From NCBI RefSeq assembly GCF_030490285.1, contig NZ_CP129884.1:1302001-1366000 (forward strand): 64,000 bases of DNA. The letters are read 5' to 3'. The translations under genes were made by a program, and so were the position numbers. Positions 42,042 through 51,237 of the stretch are shown piece after piece (the stretch's first letter is position 1; each line of letters begins with the position of its first letter). The notes beneath the pieces were generated by a model that was given only the letters and a program-made list of their open reading frames with translations, had not been told where the DNA came from and ran no database searches. This DNA comes from Methylomonas montana (GTDB lineage Bacteria > Pseudomonadota > Gammaproteobacteria > Methylococcales > Methylomonadaceae).

Positions 42042-45000
42042 GCAGCTCGGTCGAACCCAAAAAAGACAGCCTGACGGTCGCCATCGTCCGGCTATTTACC
42101 ACCTCGCACTTATCGCTGCTGTTTCTGCTGATCTCCCTGGTAGCAGGCGCGGCGGCATTGACGCTGACACCGCGCGAGGAAGATCCGCAAATTGTGGTGC
42201 CGGTGATGGATGTGTTCGTGCAGGTGCCCGGTGCCTCCAGCGAAGAAGTCGAGCAGCAAGTCACCACGCCTTTGGAGGTGCTGCTCAGGCAGATAAAAGG
42301 CGTCGAATATGTCTATTCGATTTCCCGGCCCGGCGAAGCGGTGGTGACCGTGCGCTTTTTCGTCGGCGAGAATCTGGAAAACAGCCTGATCAAGACCCGC
42401 GACAAACTGCTGGCCAACCAGGACATCATTCCGCCCGGCGTCAGCGACTGGCTGGTGAAGCCGGTGGAAATCGACGACGTACCGATTCTAATGTTGAGTT
42501 TATCGCCGCAAAATTCTGTGATGGACGCAATGTCCTTGCGTCGGATCGCCGACGAATTGATCGAACGCCTGCGTGCCGTCGATGATGTCGGCAAGAGTTG
42601 GGTCGTTGGCGCCACGCCACGACGGATTTCGGTGTATCCCGATCCAGCCAAACTGCAAGCCGGCGGCATCAGTCTGCCGGAAATCAAACAGGCATTGGCG
42701 CAAAACAACGTCAATCTGCAAGTCGGCCATCTGACCGAAAACGACCGGGAAATCTTACTGGAAGCCGGTCCGTATTATCAAACTGCCGAGCAAGTCGGCG
42801 CGACGGTTCTAAAAAGTATCGACGGCCGCTTGCTGTATTTGCGCGATGTCGCCGAAGTGCTCGACGGCCCGGCCGACACCGATTACTACACCCGCATCGG
42901 TTTCGGACCGGCTGTAGAACAAATGCACACCATCGGCGAAACGAAAGGAAAACTACCTGAAGCTGGCGAAGAGCGGCCGATGGCTACCATCGCCATCGGC
43001 AAGCGCCGCGGCAGCAACGCCGTTAGCGTCGCCGAACAAGTATTGGCTTTGACCGAACAACTGAAAGGCACCTTGATTCCGGACGACGTGCTGCTGACAG
43101 TCACCCGCAACTACGGCGAAACCGCCGATCATAAGGTCAACGAATTGGTGATGCATTTATCCATCGCGATTTTGACCATTATCGTGCTGCTGGCCTTGTC
43201 GTTGGGCTTCAAGGAGTCGCTGATTGTGTCGTTGGCGGTGCCGATGACCTTTGCGATCACCTTGTTGTGCGACTTGATCTTCGGCTACACCATCAACCGG
43301 GTCACGCTGTTCGCGCTGATTCTGTCGTTAGGCTTATTGGTTGACGACCCGATTGTCGATGTCGAGAACATTCACCGTCACTACAAGCTGCGCAAGGAGC
43401 CACCCTTGCAGGCCTTGCTCACTGCGGTCAACGAGATTCGCCCGCCCACCATTTTGGCGACCTTTGCGGTGATCATGTCTTTCGTGCCGATGTTTTTCAT
43501 CACTGGCATGATGGGACCGTACATGGCGCCGATGGCTTTCAACGTGCCGATTGCGATGCTGATGTCGCTGGTGATTGCCTTCACTGTCACGCCCTGGGCC
43601 AGTTACAAACTGTTGAAAGGCGATTACGGCAAGGAGCACGGTGCTGGTTCTAACTCAGGCTTCGATTTGAAGCAGACGCGCGGCTTCAAAGTGTATCAGT
43701 CGATATTGGCACCACTGTTGGGCAGCAAGTCCAAGGCATGGTGGTTTCTGGGCGCGGTGATCGTCGCCTTCGTATTGTCGGCGCTGATGGCGGTGACGCG
43801 GGTGGTGCCGTTAAAGCTGTTGCCGTTCGACAATAAAAACGAGCTGCAATTGGTGATCGACATGCCGCGAGGTTCCTCGCTGGAGGCCACCGATAGAGTC
43901 GCTGCCGCGCTGGGCCGTTACCTGGTTACTGTTAACGAAGTCAGCAGCTATCAAAGTTATGTGGGCTTGGCTTCGCCGATGGATTTCAACGGCATGGTCC
44001 GCCATTACTACTTGCGCCAAGGCGCGCATGTCGGCGACATTCGCATCGTGCTGGCGGATAAAACCCGCCGCGAACAAGGTTCGCACGAGATTGCCTTGCG
44101 GATCAGGCCGGACATCGAACGCGTCGGAAAACAATACGGCGCCAACATCAAGATCGTCGAAATGCCGCCGGGGCCGCCGGTGCTATCAACCTTGGTAGCA
44201 GAAGTTTACGGTCCGCCGGAAGCCGGTTACGACGACATTATCAAGGTCGCCAACCGGGTCAGGGCTGACATAGAACATACCGAAGGAGTGGTCGATGTCG
44301 ACGACTTTATCGAAGCCGAGCACGACAAACTGCATTTCGTCATCGAGCACGACAAGGCTGCATTATTGGGCGTGACCAGCGCCCAGGTCGCCAATACCTT
44401 ACGGCTGGCAATCGCTGGCGGCAATGCCGGCTTGCTGCATATTCCCGAGGAACGTCAACCGTTGGAAATCCAGCTACAACTGCCCAGGGCCGCGCGTTCG
44501 TCGCCAGCCGATTTGCTGGCGCTGTCGGTGAAGACCGCCAGCGGCAATCTGGTGCATCTCAGCGAAATTGGTCATTTCGACCATGAACAAGGGCAGCAAG
44601 CCATCTATCACAAGAACTTGCAGCGGGTGGCTTACGTCACCGGCGAAATGGCCGGTCGCAGCCCGGTGGAGGCGATTCTGGATTTGTTCGACGTATTCGA
44701 TGCAAAGCCGTTACCGGCTGGTTACACTGCCGAGATGGCCGGCGAGGGCGAATGGAAAATCACCGTCGACGTGTTCCGTGACTTAGGCCTGGCCTTCGCG
44801 GCGGCGATGGTGATGATCTACATCCTGCTGGTTGGCCAGACCGGCTCGTTGGGCGTACCGTTGATCATGATGATCGCGATACCGTTGACCGTGATCGGCA
44901 TCATGCCCGGCTTCTGGTTCATCAACCTGTTCGCCGGCGACGTCGGCGAATACGCCAGCCCGATCTACTTCACCGCCACGGCGATGATAGGCATGATCGC

Positions 45001-45316
45001 GCTGGCCGGCATTGTGGTGCGCAACTCGATCATCCTGATCGACTTCATCGAGAACATTTATCGCGGCAACCCGGATATTTCCTTGGCCGACGCGATCATC
45101 GAAGCCGGCGCGACCCGGTTAAATCCGATCTTTTTGACGGCCGCTTCGGCAGTGCTGGGGTCGATGATGATCGTTTTGGACCCGATTTTCTCAGGGTTGG
45201 CCTGGAGCTTTATCTTCGGGATCATTGCCTCGACCTTGTTTTCGTTGGTGGTGATACCGGTGGTGTATTTCTTGATTAATCGGGATATGGCGAAGGTTGT
45301 GGAGGTTGATGAGTAA
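42038..45316 (+). CDS. RND efflux pump permease (HAE1/AcrB-like)
   Basis: 1092 residues, the usual length of the family. Two pseudo-repeats of TM1-6 and TM7-12 with large periplasmic loops. The TM4 proton-relay motif is present (SLGLLVDDPIVDVENIHRHY, Asp-Asp at about 433-434). TM6/TM10-12 carry FAAAMVMIYILLVGQTGSLGVP and GIVVRNSIILIDFIE. The N-terminus LTPREEDPQIVVPVMDV and PGASSEEVE is typical of the poorly characterised 'acriflavin resistance' branch rather than of heavy-metal CzcA pumps. Proton-driven export of an unknown hydrophobic compound. Confidence 0.92.
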   Translation: MSSSVEPKKDSLTVAIVRLFTTSHLSLLFLLISLVAGAAALTLTPREEDPQIVVPVMDVFVQVPGASSEEVEQQVTTPLEVLLRQIKGVEYVYSISRPGEAVVTVRFFVGENLENSLIKTRDKLLANQDIIPPGVSDWLVKPVEIDDVPILMLSLSPQNSVMDAMSLRRIADELIERLRAVDDVGKSWVVGATPRRISVYPDPAKLQAGGISLPEIKQALAQNNVNLQVGHLTENDREILLEAGPYYQTAEQVGATVLKSIDGRLLYLRDVAEVLDGPADTDYYTRIGFGPAVEQMHTIGETKGKLPEAGEERPMATIAIGKRRGSNAVSVAEQVLALTEQLKGTLIPDDVLLTVTRNYGETADHKVNELVMHLSIAILTIIVLLALSLGFKESLIVSLAVPMTFAITLLCDLIFGYTINRVTLFALILSLGLLVDDPIVDVENIHRHYKLRKEPPLQALLTAVNEIRPPTILATFAVIMSFVPMFFITGMMGPYMAPMAFNVPIAMLMSLVIAFTVTPWASYKLLKGDYGKEHGAGSNSGFDLKQTRGFKVYQSILAPLLGSKSKAWWFLGAVIVAFVLSALMAVTRVVPLKLLPFDNKNELQLVIDMPRGSSLEATDRVAAALGRYLVTVNEVSSYQSYVGLASPMDFNGMVRHYYLRQGAHVGDIRIVLADKTRREQGSHEIALRIRPDIERVGKQYGANIKIVEMPPGPPVLSTLVAEVYGPPEAGYDDIIKVANRVRADIEHTEGVVDVDDFIEAEHDKLHFVIEHDKAALLGVTSAQVANTLRLAIAGGNAGLLHIPEERQPLEIQLQLPRAARSSPADLLALSVKTASGNLVHLSEIGHFDHEQGQQAIYHKNLQRVAYVTGEMAGRSPVEAILDLFDVFDAKPLPAGYTAEMAGEGEWKITVDVFRDLGLAFAAAMVMIYILLVGQTGSLGVPLIMMIAIPLTVIGIMPGFWFINLFAGDVGEYASPIYFTATAMIGMIALAGIVVRNSIILIDFIENIYRGNPDISLADAIIEAGATRLNPIFLTAASAVLGSMMIVLDPIFSGLAWSFIFGIIASTLFSLVVIPVVYFLINRDMAKVVEVDE

Positions 45317-45450
45317 GGCTTTGTTTGTGGGGTAGGGTAGGCACGGTTTTTGTGTCTACGCGGGGTGTGGATTTGTGTAGATGATGTTTCGCTGTCGCGA
45401 GGCTTTATTGAATGTCGGTTCTCGCACCGGCGGGCGAGATGCTTTCGCTA

Positions 45451-45522
45451 CAAAAACCATTCCTGGTTTTCGCCCTGCGGGCCAGCCTATTGGCTGTTCA
45501 AATTCGCTCCAGGCGAATTTGT
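45451..45522 (+). repeat. 72-nt structured repeat, copy 1
   Basis: 64 of 72 positions are identical with copy 2 (45588-45659). Contains a perfect 9-bp hairpin CAAATTCGC (45499-45507) / GCGAATTTG (45513-45521), and a CTGG...CCAG stem enclosing CCC/GGG (about 45463-45486). Confidence 0.85.
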
Positions 45523-45587
45523 GCTCTGCCAAAGAAAAGTCACCAAAAGAAAGGCCACCCGGATGCCGCTTATTCCCTGCGTTGCAA

Positions 45588-45659
45588 CGAAAACCGTCCC
45601 TGGTTTTCGCCCTCCGGGTCAGCCTATTGGCTGTTCAAATTTGCTCCCGGCAAATTTGT
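45588..45659 (+). repeat. 72-nt structured repeat, copy 2
   Basis: Second copy, 137 bp downstream of the first and in the same orientation. Its hairpin CAAATTTGC (45636-45644) / GCAAATTTG (45650-45658) differs from copy 1 by a compensated pair (C:G in copy 1, T:A here), so pairing is conserved. Confidence 0.85.
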
Positions 45660-45660
45660 C

Positions 45661-45754
45661 GCTTTTGATAGGGGTTGCCAAAAGGGGCTTCCTGCCCCTT
45701 CGCCAACGTGCGGCATCCATGCCGCACCCCTAGCGGGCGATTCCTATCAAAAGC
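45661..45754. repeat. nested three-stem inverted repeat
   Basis: Outer arms GCTTTTGATAGG (45661-45672) and CCTATCAAAAGC (45743-45754) are perfect over 12 bp. Between them lie two hairpins: AAGGGGC/GCCCCTT (45682-45688 with 45694-45700) and GTGCGGCAT/ATGCCGCAC (45708-45716 with 45719-45727). The fold is a three-way junction as RNA or cruciform DNA; it may be a non-autonomous mobile (MITE/REP-like) element. Confidence 0.7.
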
Positions 45755-45955
45755 TCCGGTACTCTGCACGGCATACGGGACAGAACCAACTCTGGAATTT
45801 CATAGTCTGTTGAGTTGATAACCCCAGCTTCTGTTTCGGATTGCTGGGTTTCCACTATCGCTCCTACTCTGCCTAAGCGCTTGTAGGATGCACTGAACCG
45901 AGTGAAGCACATCAAGTCGCGAACGATGCGGTGCAAGCTGTTATGTTCATCGATG

Positions 45956-46669
45956 TCATACCGGAACGAGTGACAGCATTGAGCGTTTAACCGGAGCTTT
46001 TAGATCGTAACGCCTGCAAAGCTCGCGTACTGCTTCAAGAAAGCTCGGGTCAGCTTCAGGTGCTACAACAATACTTCTGACAAGTGCGTCGACGTTAGGC
46101 AGGGGGAGCCTTATACCAATTGGATTTGTCTCCCATCCATCATCCTGTTGCGGCACGATTACTCGAAGTTCTCTCTCGAACTTGTAAGCATCGCTCTTGT
46201 ACTGTAAGACGTCAGTGAAGTGGCCCATGATGTATTCCTGGACTCGGCGATGGTCAACGTACCTTACCTTGTGGAGGTGCGTGGATAAGTTCCAAGCAAA
46301 GGCACATCTGACCAAGCGGTCCACTGTGGAAGTAACCACTATGGAGGTATTCACTCCACCGTAGAGTTGCCAGAGGGCCATGTTGTCTCGGGCGCCCATC
46401 GTCCAGCAACTGACATAGTTTCCTAGCCTCGCCCGCCGATAAAAGTAGTCTGCATCATGAGGCACCTCATTTCGGGCGAATGCCTCATCCAACGATTTTC
46501 GGAAACTCGGGAACAGGGCTCCCTCAAGTCTGTCTGAGAATCCATCAGCCCGTCGAAAGTACAGCGATTTAGTGTGTAGTAGGTCAAGCAGCTTCGGTAA
46601 ATCCATGTGTCTGCGCAGAATGTTTTCCTGGCGAATGTCGTGGTCAGTCGTGATCTGCGGGGAAGGCAT
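45956..46669 (-). CDS. DUF2971 domain protein
   Basis: 237 residues. The N-terminus (LPKLLDLLHTKSLYFRRADGFSDRLEGA, given as LLDLLHTKSLYFRRADGF and DRLEGA) and the middle motifs (VSCWTMGARDNMALWQLYGG; DAYKFERELRVIV) are those of DUF2971, a family that occurs in varied accessory and defence contexts but has no settled function. The conserved W, E and R residues are present, so it looks intact. It lies between the repeat block and a beta-propeller gene, both in non-conserved neighbourhood, which suggests an accessory gene. Confidence 0.8.
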   Translation of the reverse strand: MPSPQITTDHDIRQENILRRHMDLPKLLDLLHTKSLYFRRADGFSDRLEGALFPSFRKSLDEAFARNEVPHDADYFYRRARLGNYVSCWTMGARDNMALWQLYGGVNTSIVVTSTVDRLVRCAFAWNLSTHLHKVRYVDHRRVQEYIMGHFTDVLQYKSDAYKFERELRVIVPQQDDGWETNPIGIRLPLPNVDALVRSIVVAPEADPSFLEAVRELCRRYDLKAPVKRSMLSLVPV

Positions 46670-46833
46670 GTGACACCTAAAGTAGTTATCCAGTTTTATC
46701 CTAGCAGATATACCGCTTGATTCGAACTCTGACGCTAATTCGCCTTTGCTAGTCAGGAATGCAAGTGCTATTGACGATGTCGAAAACGCTACGTATTTGG
46801 CGTTGTACTATTCGACTGTTAAAGCGGATTTTG

Positions 46834-47754
46834 TCAAAGTGCCACCGAAACGCATTGAAAGCTTTTCTTGTCCTTGCCGTCGTCGCTCAGCAGCACGACT
46901 TGATTTTCATGCTTCGGAAAAAAGAACGCGGCTTCGATATTTAACTCTTCGAGATCGGCTGGGTTTTGCGTCAGCTCGCCGGATGCGCTATCCCACAGGA
47001 ACAGGCGGTGTTTTTCGATGCTGCCTTTGTTGGCGTGATAAGGGCCGGCGACGATCAGGTATTGCTGGTCTTTGTGCCAGGCGATGTCGCGAATACCCAA
47101 GCCATCTAAGTCCAACTCTATTGGCTCGGCGAACTGTGCGGCTTGGCCTTGTAGCAGCGGTAGCGGGTTGAGCAGATGCACCAGAATGGCTTTGCCGTTT
47201 TTCAGGTAGCCGTTTTCGGTTACGCCGCCGGCTAGCGGATTTCTAAAGCCGATCAATAAACCGTGCTCCGGCGTGGCCGCCAGGCCTTCTATGCTCAGGC
47301 CGCCTTTGTCTTTGGGTTGAATATGTTCGGCTTGGCCAAAACCATGGTGGGCAAAGCGTGTGTCCCGTTTCAGGTCGGCGATCAAATGCGTGTATATGGT
47401 GCCATAGCGGCGAGCGCTGAATTTGCCCTTATTGTCTTCCGTAACATGGATGCCAAACAAACGATGCCGCGCGGGCTGGTCGTTGCCTTTACTGCTGGTG
47501 CTATGCGAGCCTATCCAGAAGTAAACATCACCGATGCGTGCCGCGCCCTCCAGGTCAATTTCCTGATGCTTGCCGTCTTTGATTTCGCCATTGAAAACCT
47601 CTGAGAGAATAATCGCCGGCTTTAAGGCTTTTTCTTGTTTTTTGTCGAACACGCTGAGTTCGTTATCTTCGTCGTCCGCGACGATGAAATAACGATCATC
47701 CAGCGCAACCGCGCCGGACACATTGGATCGGCCTCGGTAGGTTTTTATATCCAT
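46834..47754 (-). CDS. DUF3616-like beta-propeller protein
   Basis: 306 residues, no signal peptide. Repeated beta-blade patterns (AVALDDRYFIVADDEDNELSVF, IDLEGAARIGDVYFWIGSHS, GLSIEGLAATPEHGLLIGFRNP, IRDIAWHKDQQYLIVAGPY) match DUF3616 (phytase-like/SdiA-regulated-like propellers). Function unknown; esterase-like binding of a small molecule has been suggested for related folds. Convergent/tandem with aqpZ, 84 bp downstream of it on the same strand. Confidence 0.8.
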   Translation of the reverse strand: MDIKTYRGRSNVSGAVALDDRYFIVADDEDNELSVFDKKQEKALKPAIILSEVFNGEIKDGKHQEIDLEGAARIGDVYFWIGSHSTSSKGNDQPARHRLFGIHVTEDNKGKFSARRYGTIYTHLIADLKRDTRFAHHGFGQAEHIQPKDKGGLSIEGLAATPEHGLLIGFRNPLAGGVTENGYLKNGKAILVHLLNPLPLLQGQAAQFAEPIELDLDGLGIRDIAWHKDQQYLIVAGPYHANKGSIEKHRLFLWDSASGELTQNPADLEELNIEAAFFFPKHENQVVLLSDDGKDKKSFQCVSVAL

Positions 47755-47838
47755 ATCTGACTCGTGACCGAAATGTCGATTTCAAGGGGAGTGGGACGGC
47801 CAATTGGCGGTCCCACCGGGCTTAATCTGGTTGCCGGA

Positions 47839-48528
47839 TTATTCGTCGCTACTGCCAATAAAGCGATAGACCAGCGCGCCCAGCACCGCACCGATAATCG
47901 GCGCCACCCAGAACAGCCAGAGTTGTGCCAAGGCCCAATCGCCGACGTAAACCGCCACACCCAGGCTGCGAGCCGGATTGACCGAGGTATTGGTGACCGG
48001 AATGCTGATCAAGTGAATCAAGGTCAGGCCCAGGCCAATCGCGATAGGCGCCAGGCCTTGCGGGGCGCGGGTGTCGGTGGCGCCGAGGATGATCAGTAAA
48101 AACATCATCGTCATTACCACTTCGGTAATCAACGCGGATAGCAAGGAGTAGCCGCCCGGCGAGTGTTCGCCGTAACCATTGGAGGCAAAGCCAGCGGACA
48201 CATCAAAACCGGCTTTGCCGCTGGCAATTAAATACAGTACGCCGCCGGCGACGATGGCGCCGATGACTTGGGCGACAATGTAAGGCAACAATTGATTGGC
48301 CGGAAAGCGGCCGCCAACCCACAGGCCGACCGATACCGCCGGATTGAGATGGCAGCCGGAGATATGGCCGATGGCAAAGGCCATGGTCAGCACCGTCAAG
48401 CCAAACGCCAGCGACACCCCGAGTAAGCCGATGCCCACATTCGGAAACGCCGCCGCTAACACTGCGCTTCCGCACCCACCAAGAACCAGCCAAAATGTCC
48501 CAAAGGACTCGGCAACATACTTTTTCAT
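47839..48528 (-). CDS. aqpZ: aquaporin Z
   Basis: 229 residues from ATG 48528, preceded by AGGAGAG; upstream in-frame codons to 48573 are not used. Six membrane helices and two half-helices with the NPA motifs HLNPAVS (about 62-68) and SVNPARS (about 183-189). The residues around them fit an orthodox water channel of the AqpZ type (Arg after the second NPA). Inner-membrane water flux. A perfect CRP-type site lies 97 bp upstream of the start. Confidence 0.93.
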   Translation of the reverse strand: MKKYVAESFGTFWLVLGGCGSAVLAAAFPNVGIGLLGVSLAFGLTVLTMAFAIGHISGCHLNPAVSVGLWVGGRFPANQLLPYIVAQVIGAIVAGGVLYLIASGKAGFDVSAGFASNGYGEHSPGGYSLLSALITEVVMTMMFLLIILGATDTRAPQGLAPIAIGLGLTLIHLISIPVTNTSVNPARSLGVAVYVGDWALAQLWLFWVAPIIGAVLGALVYRFIGSSDE

Positions 48529-48835
48529 GTGACTCTCCTGTGTGTTGTTATGATTTTGCCTGTCATCGATCACTTATTTTTGTCTAATAATCAATCGGCT
48601 AGCGCACTGTATTCTGTGGCTTTGTGTGATGTCAATCACAAAAAACGGCTAGATTCTTGCTTGGCACTTGCTATTTTCGGCTAGCGACCCGGTTGCGTGG
48701 AGTGGTGCGAGTTTTGTGGTGCCGAGAATTCCGGAAGAATTAGGCCGGGCAGGTCTGATCTGTATGGATAATTTCCCGGTTCGATGTGAGAATTAGCGAT
48801 TATCTAATTGCCTGACATTTTTCCCGGTTTATTCC
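48529..48835. other. 307-bp divergent regulatory region between aqpZ and draT
   Basis: No gene. It contains the CRP-type palindrome at 48625-48640 and drives aqpZ to the left and draT-draG to the right. Confidence 0.6.
48625..48640. promoter_or_regulatory. perfect CRP/Vfr-type operator
   Basis: TGTGATGTCAATCACA equals the full consensus TGTGA-N6-TCACA. An FNR site would need TTGAT-N4-ATCAA and is not matched as well. Centre is about 104 bp from the aqpZ start and 203 bp from the draT start. Confidence 0.7.
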
Positions 48836-49642
48836 ATGCTCGATATTTCCCAACACGGCCACAGCACCAATTTAATCGGCATGGCGACGGCCTGTCTGGC
48901 CAGTCCATTGTTTAACGAACACCCCAGGCCCTTGCATATCGCCGGTACCCGGGAATCGGCGCCAGGACTGTTCGAGCAATTGGCCGGCCAGACCACATTA
49001 GCCGATTGCGGGCGGATATTTCAGGACTATATGTGCGTGGTGTTTGGCTTCGAAACCGAGCAGCGCCTACGCGACGATGCCGAGGGCAGGCGGCGCTATC
49101 GCAACAGTTATCTGCGCTTGATTCAGGATTGGGGGCTGGATTCCAACAACGCTCAGGGCGCGGTGCTGAAAGGCTGGGTGGAGAGCCGCTTCGGTTTGTT
49201 TCCCAATTACCATAAATGCCGGATCGACAGTTTTATGAGTACGGATTGGATTACCTATATCGAAGAAAAGATGAACAGCCGTTATCACAACAATTGCATC
49301 TACATGCAGCTGGATTTGGTGTACGAATTTTGTCAGTGGGTGATCGAACGCTTTCAGGTTCCGGCCACTACCCACAAAACCCTGTATCGCGGCGTCAACG
49401 CCATGGACGATTGGATTGTCAAGGATGAGGACAAGCAACATAAGATCGTCCGTTTCAACAGCATCGTGTCGTTTACCGACCGCCGCAGCATTGCCAGTGA
49501 ATTTGGCAGTTATATATTGGAGGTACAGGTGCCGATGGTGAAGCTGGTGTTTTTTACCGACCTGCTGCCGCACCACGCTTTGCGCGGCGAAGCGGAATAT
49601 TTGGTGATCGGCGGCGATTATCGAGTGACGGTGCAGCGATGA
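48836..49642 (+). CDS. draT: NAD+-dinitrogen-reductase ADP-ribosyltransferase
   Basis: 268 residues. Inactivates the nitrogenase Fe protein (NifH) by ADP-ribosylating one arginine when ammonium or darkness/energy loss signals arrive. The R-S-E type catalytic layout is visible: Arg185 in LYRGVN, the serine-containing strand FNSIVSFTD (about 207-215), and the E-x-E motif GEAEYLVI with Glu252/Glu254. Length and the first 60 residues (HSTNLIGMATACLASPLFNEHP, in part) match the family. The 3' end overlaps draG by 4 bp. Nitrogenase structural genes are not in the window. Confidence 0.93.
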   Translation: MLDISQHGHSTNLIGMATACLASPLFNEHPRPLHIAGTRESAPGLFEQLAGQTTLADCGRIFQDYMCVVFGFETEQRLRDDAEGRRRYRNSYLRLIQDWGLDSNNAQGAVLKGWVESRFGLFPNYHKCRIDSFMSTDWITYIEEKMNSRYHNNCIYMQLDLVYEFCQWVIERFQVPATTHKTLYRGVNAMDDWIVKDEDKQHKIVRFNSIVSFTDRRSIASEFGSYILEVQVPMVKLVFFTDLLPHHALRGEAEYLVIGGDYRVTVQR

Positions 49643-50514
49643 ACCAGCAGTTATTGAATCGAGCCTTGGGGGCTTACTTGGGCTTTGCTTGCGGCGACGC
49701 GTTGGGTGCGACGGTGGAATTCATGTCGGCTAAGCAAATCCAAAAACGTTACGGCGTGCACAGCGAGATGATAGGCGGAGGCTGGCTGGCGCTGGAGCCG
49801 GGACAGGTCACCGACGACACGCAAATGGCGCTGGCGCTGGGGCAGGCCATCATTGATCATCGGGGCTGGAATTTGCAGGCGGTAGCCGATAATTTCCTGG
49901 CTTGGCTGGAAAGCGATCCGCCGGATGTTGGCAATACCTGTCGGCGCGGCATCGTTCGTTATCGGGACGACGGCGAATTGATTGGCCTGCCGCGCGAAGA
50001 CGAGGCTGGCAACGGCGCCTGCATGCGCAATCTGCCGGTGGTGTTGGCGACGCTGAATCGGCCGGATGATTTCGAGGTCTGGAGCTTGGAGCAGAGCCGC
50101 ATTACCCACCACAACCCGCTGTCCGACGCCGCGACTTTAGCCTTGGGGCGGATGACCAATTTATTGATTCGTGGCGAAGGTTTGGATGCTTGTCAACGGG
50201 AAGCGGAACGCTTGGTCGGTCAATATAGTGAATTTGCCTATAAGCCGTATCCTGGCAAAGCCTCGGGCTACATCGTCGATACCGTGCAAACGGTGTTGCA
50301 TTATTTTTTCAACACCGACAGTTTCGAGTCCTGCCTGATTGCCACCGTCAACCAGGGCGGCGATGCCGATACCACCGGGGCTTTGGCGGGGATGCTGGCG
50401 GGGGCGAAATATGGTTTGGAGCGGATACCGGAGCGGTGGTTGGAACGGTTGGATGGTGAGGTTGCTGAGCAAATACGGCGACAAACGGCGTCACTTATGC
50501 AAATGAATGACTGA
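49639..50514 (+). CDS. draG: ADP-ribosyl-dinitrogen-reductase glycohydrolase
   Basis: 291 residues. Removes the ADP-ribose that DraT puts on NifH, reactivating nitrogenase. Binuclear Mn centre ligands are in VTDDTQMA (about 57-64) and NQGGDADTTGALAG (about 240-253); GFACGDALGA (about 16-25) is the N-terminal family signature. Overlap with draT (ATGA) couples their translation, the usual arrangement. Confidence 0.93.
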   Translation: MNQQLLNRALGAYLGFACGDALGATVEFMSAKQIQKRYGVHSEMIGGGWLALEPGQVTDDTQMALALGQAIIDHRGWNLQAVADNFLAWLESDPPDVGNTCRRGIVRYRDDGELIGLPREDEAGNGACMRNLPVVLATLNRPDDFEVWSLEQSRITHHNPLSDAATLALGRMTNLLIRGEGLDACQREAERLVGQYSEFAYKPYPGKASGYIVDTVQTVLHYFFNTDSFESCLIATVNQGGDADTTGALAGMLAGAKYGLERIPERWLERLDGEVAEQIRRQTASLMQMND

Positions 50515-50550
50515 ATAACTTGGTGAATGCGCGTAACGGAGTGGGTTGAT

Positions 50551-51237
50551 TCAAACAGCCACGCCAAATAAAGCCCCAACTCCAGCCGTCAATCCCATAG
50601 CCAACGCCCCCCAAAAACTGACCCGAGCACCCGCTACTAGCATTGAAGCGCCGCCGGCTCGAGCGGATAGGGCGCCTAGCGATACCAACAGTAGCAAGGA
50701 ACCGCCTGCTACAGTCCAAACCAATACCGCTGCTGGTGCCCACAGCACGATCAATAACGGAATTATCGCGCCGACCGAAAAGCTGGCGGCGGATGAAAAT
50801 GCTGCCAGTACCGGGCGCGCAGTGGAGATGTCGGTGATGCCGAGCTCGTCGCGACTATGCGCGCCGAGGGCGTCGTGCGCCATTAACTGGCGGGCGACTT
50901 CGGCGGCCAGTGCTTCGTCCAGGCCGCGTTCGACGTAGATGGCGGTCATTTCCGCATGTTCGTGTTCCGGATAGGCAGCGAGCTCTCGGCGTTCGCGTTC
51001 CAGGTCGGCTCGTTCGGTGTCGGCTTGGGAGCTGACCGAGACATATTCGCCGGCGGCCATCGACATTGCGCCGGCCACCAATCCGGCAACGCCGGCGACC
51101 CAAATATGCTCGGCATCCACACCGGCCGTCGCCACGCCCAAAATCAGGCTGGCGGTGGAGACGATGCCGTCGTTGGCGCCTAGCACGGCGGCGCGCAGCC
51201 AGCCGATTCGGTGATTTTTATGTCTTTCGATATGCAT
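50551..51237 (-). CDS. VIT1/CCC1-family iron/manganese transporter
   Basis: 228 residues from ATG 51237, with GAGAAG upstream; an in-frame extension to 51339 is unlikely. The family start is seen in RIGWLRAAVLGANDGIVSTASLI (conserved parts LGANDGIVST). Five membrane helices: two near the N-terminus, then a charged cytosolic segment (about 80-130, YVERGLDEALAAEVARQLM, metal-binding glutamates), then three. Exports or sequesters Fe2+/Mn2+. Convergent with draG. Confidence 0.9.
   Translation of the reverse strand: MHIERHKNHRIGWLRAAVLGANDGIVSTASLILGVATAGVDAEHIWVAGVAGLVAGAMSMAAGEYVSVSSQADTERADLERERRELAAYPEHEHAEMTAIYVERGLDEALAAEVARQLMAHDALGAHSRDELGITDISTARPVLAAFSSAASFSVGAIIPLLIVLWAPAAVLVWTVAGGSLLLLVSLGALSARAGGASMLVAGARVSFWGALAMGLTAGVGALFGVAV

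Larger units (their letters stand above)
45317..45955. other. 639-bp repeat-rich intergenic region
   Basis: Holds the two 72-nt repeats at 45451 and 45588 and the nested inverted repeat at 45661-45754. Plus-strand frames crossing it (for example 45350-45733) translate the repeats themselves and are not considered genes. Confidence 0.75.

Noticed and set aside
45451-45659. Two similar repeats as the start of a CRISPR array
   Set aside because: Only two units of 72 nt, one 65-nt gap, internal hairpins too large, and no cas gene nearby.
45350-45813. Overlapping plus-strand reading frames of 95-133 codons
   Set aside because: They translate the two DNA repeats in several frames, have no ribosome sites and no domain; the repeat structure explains them.
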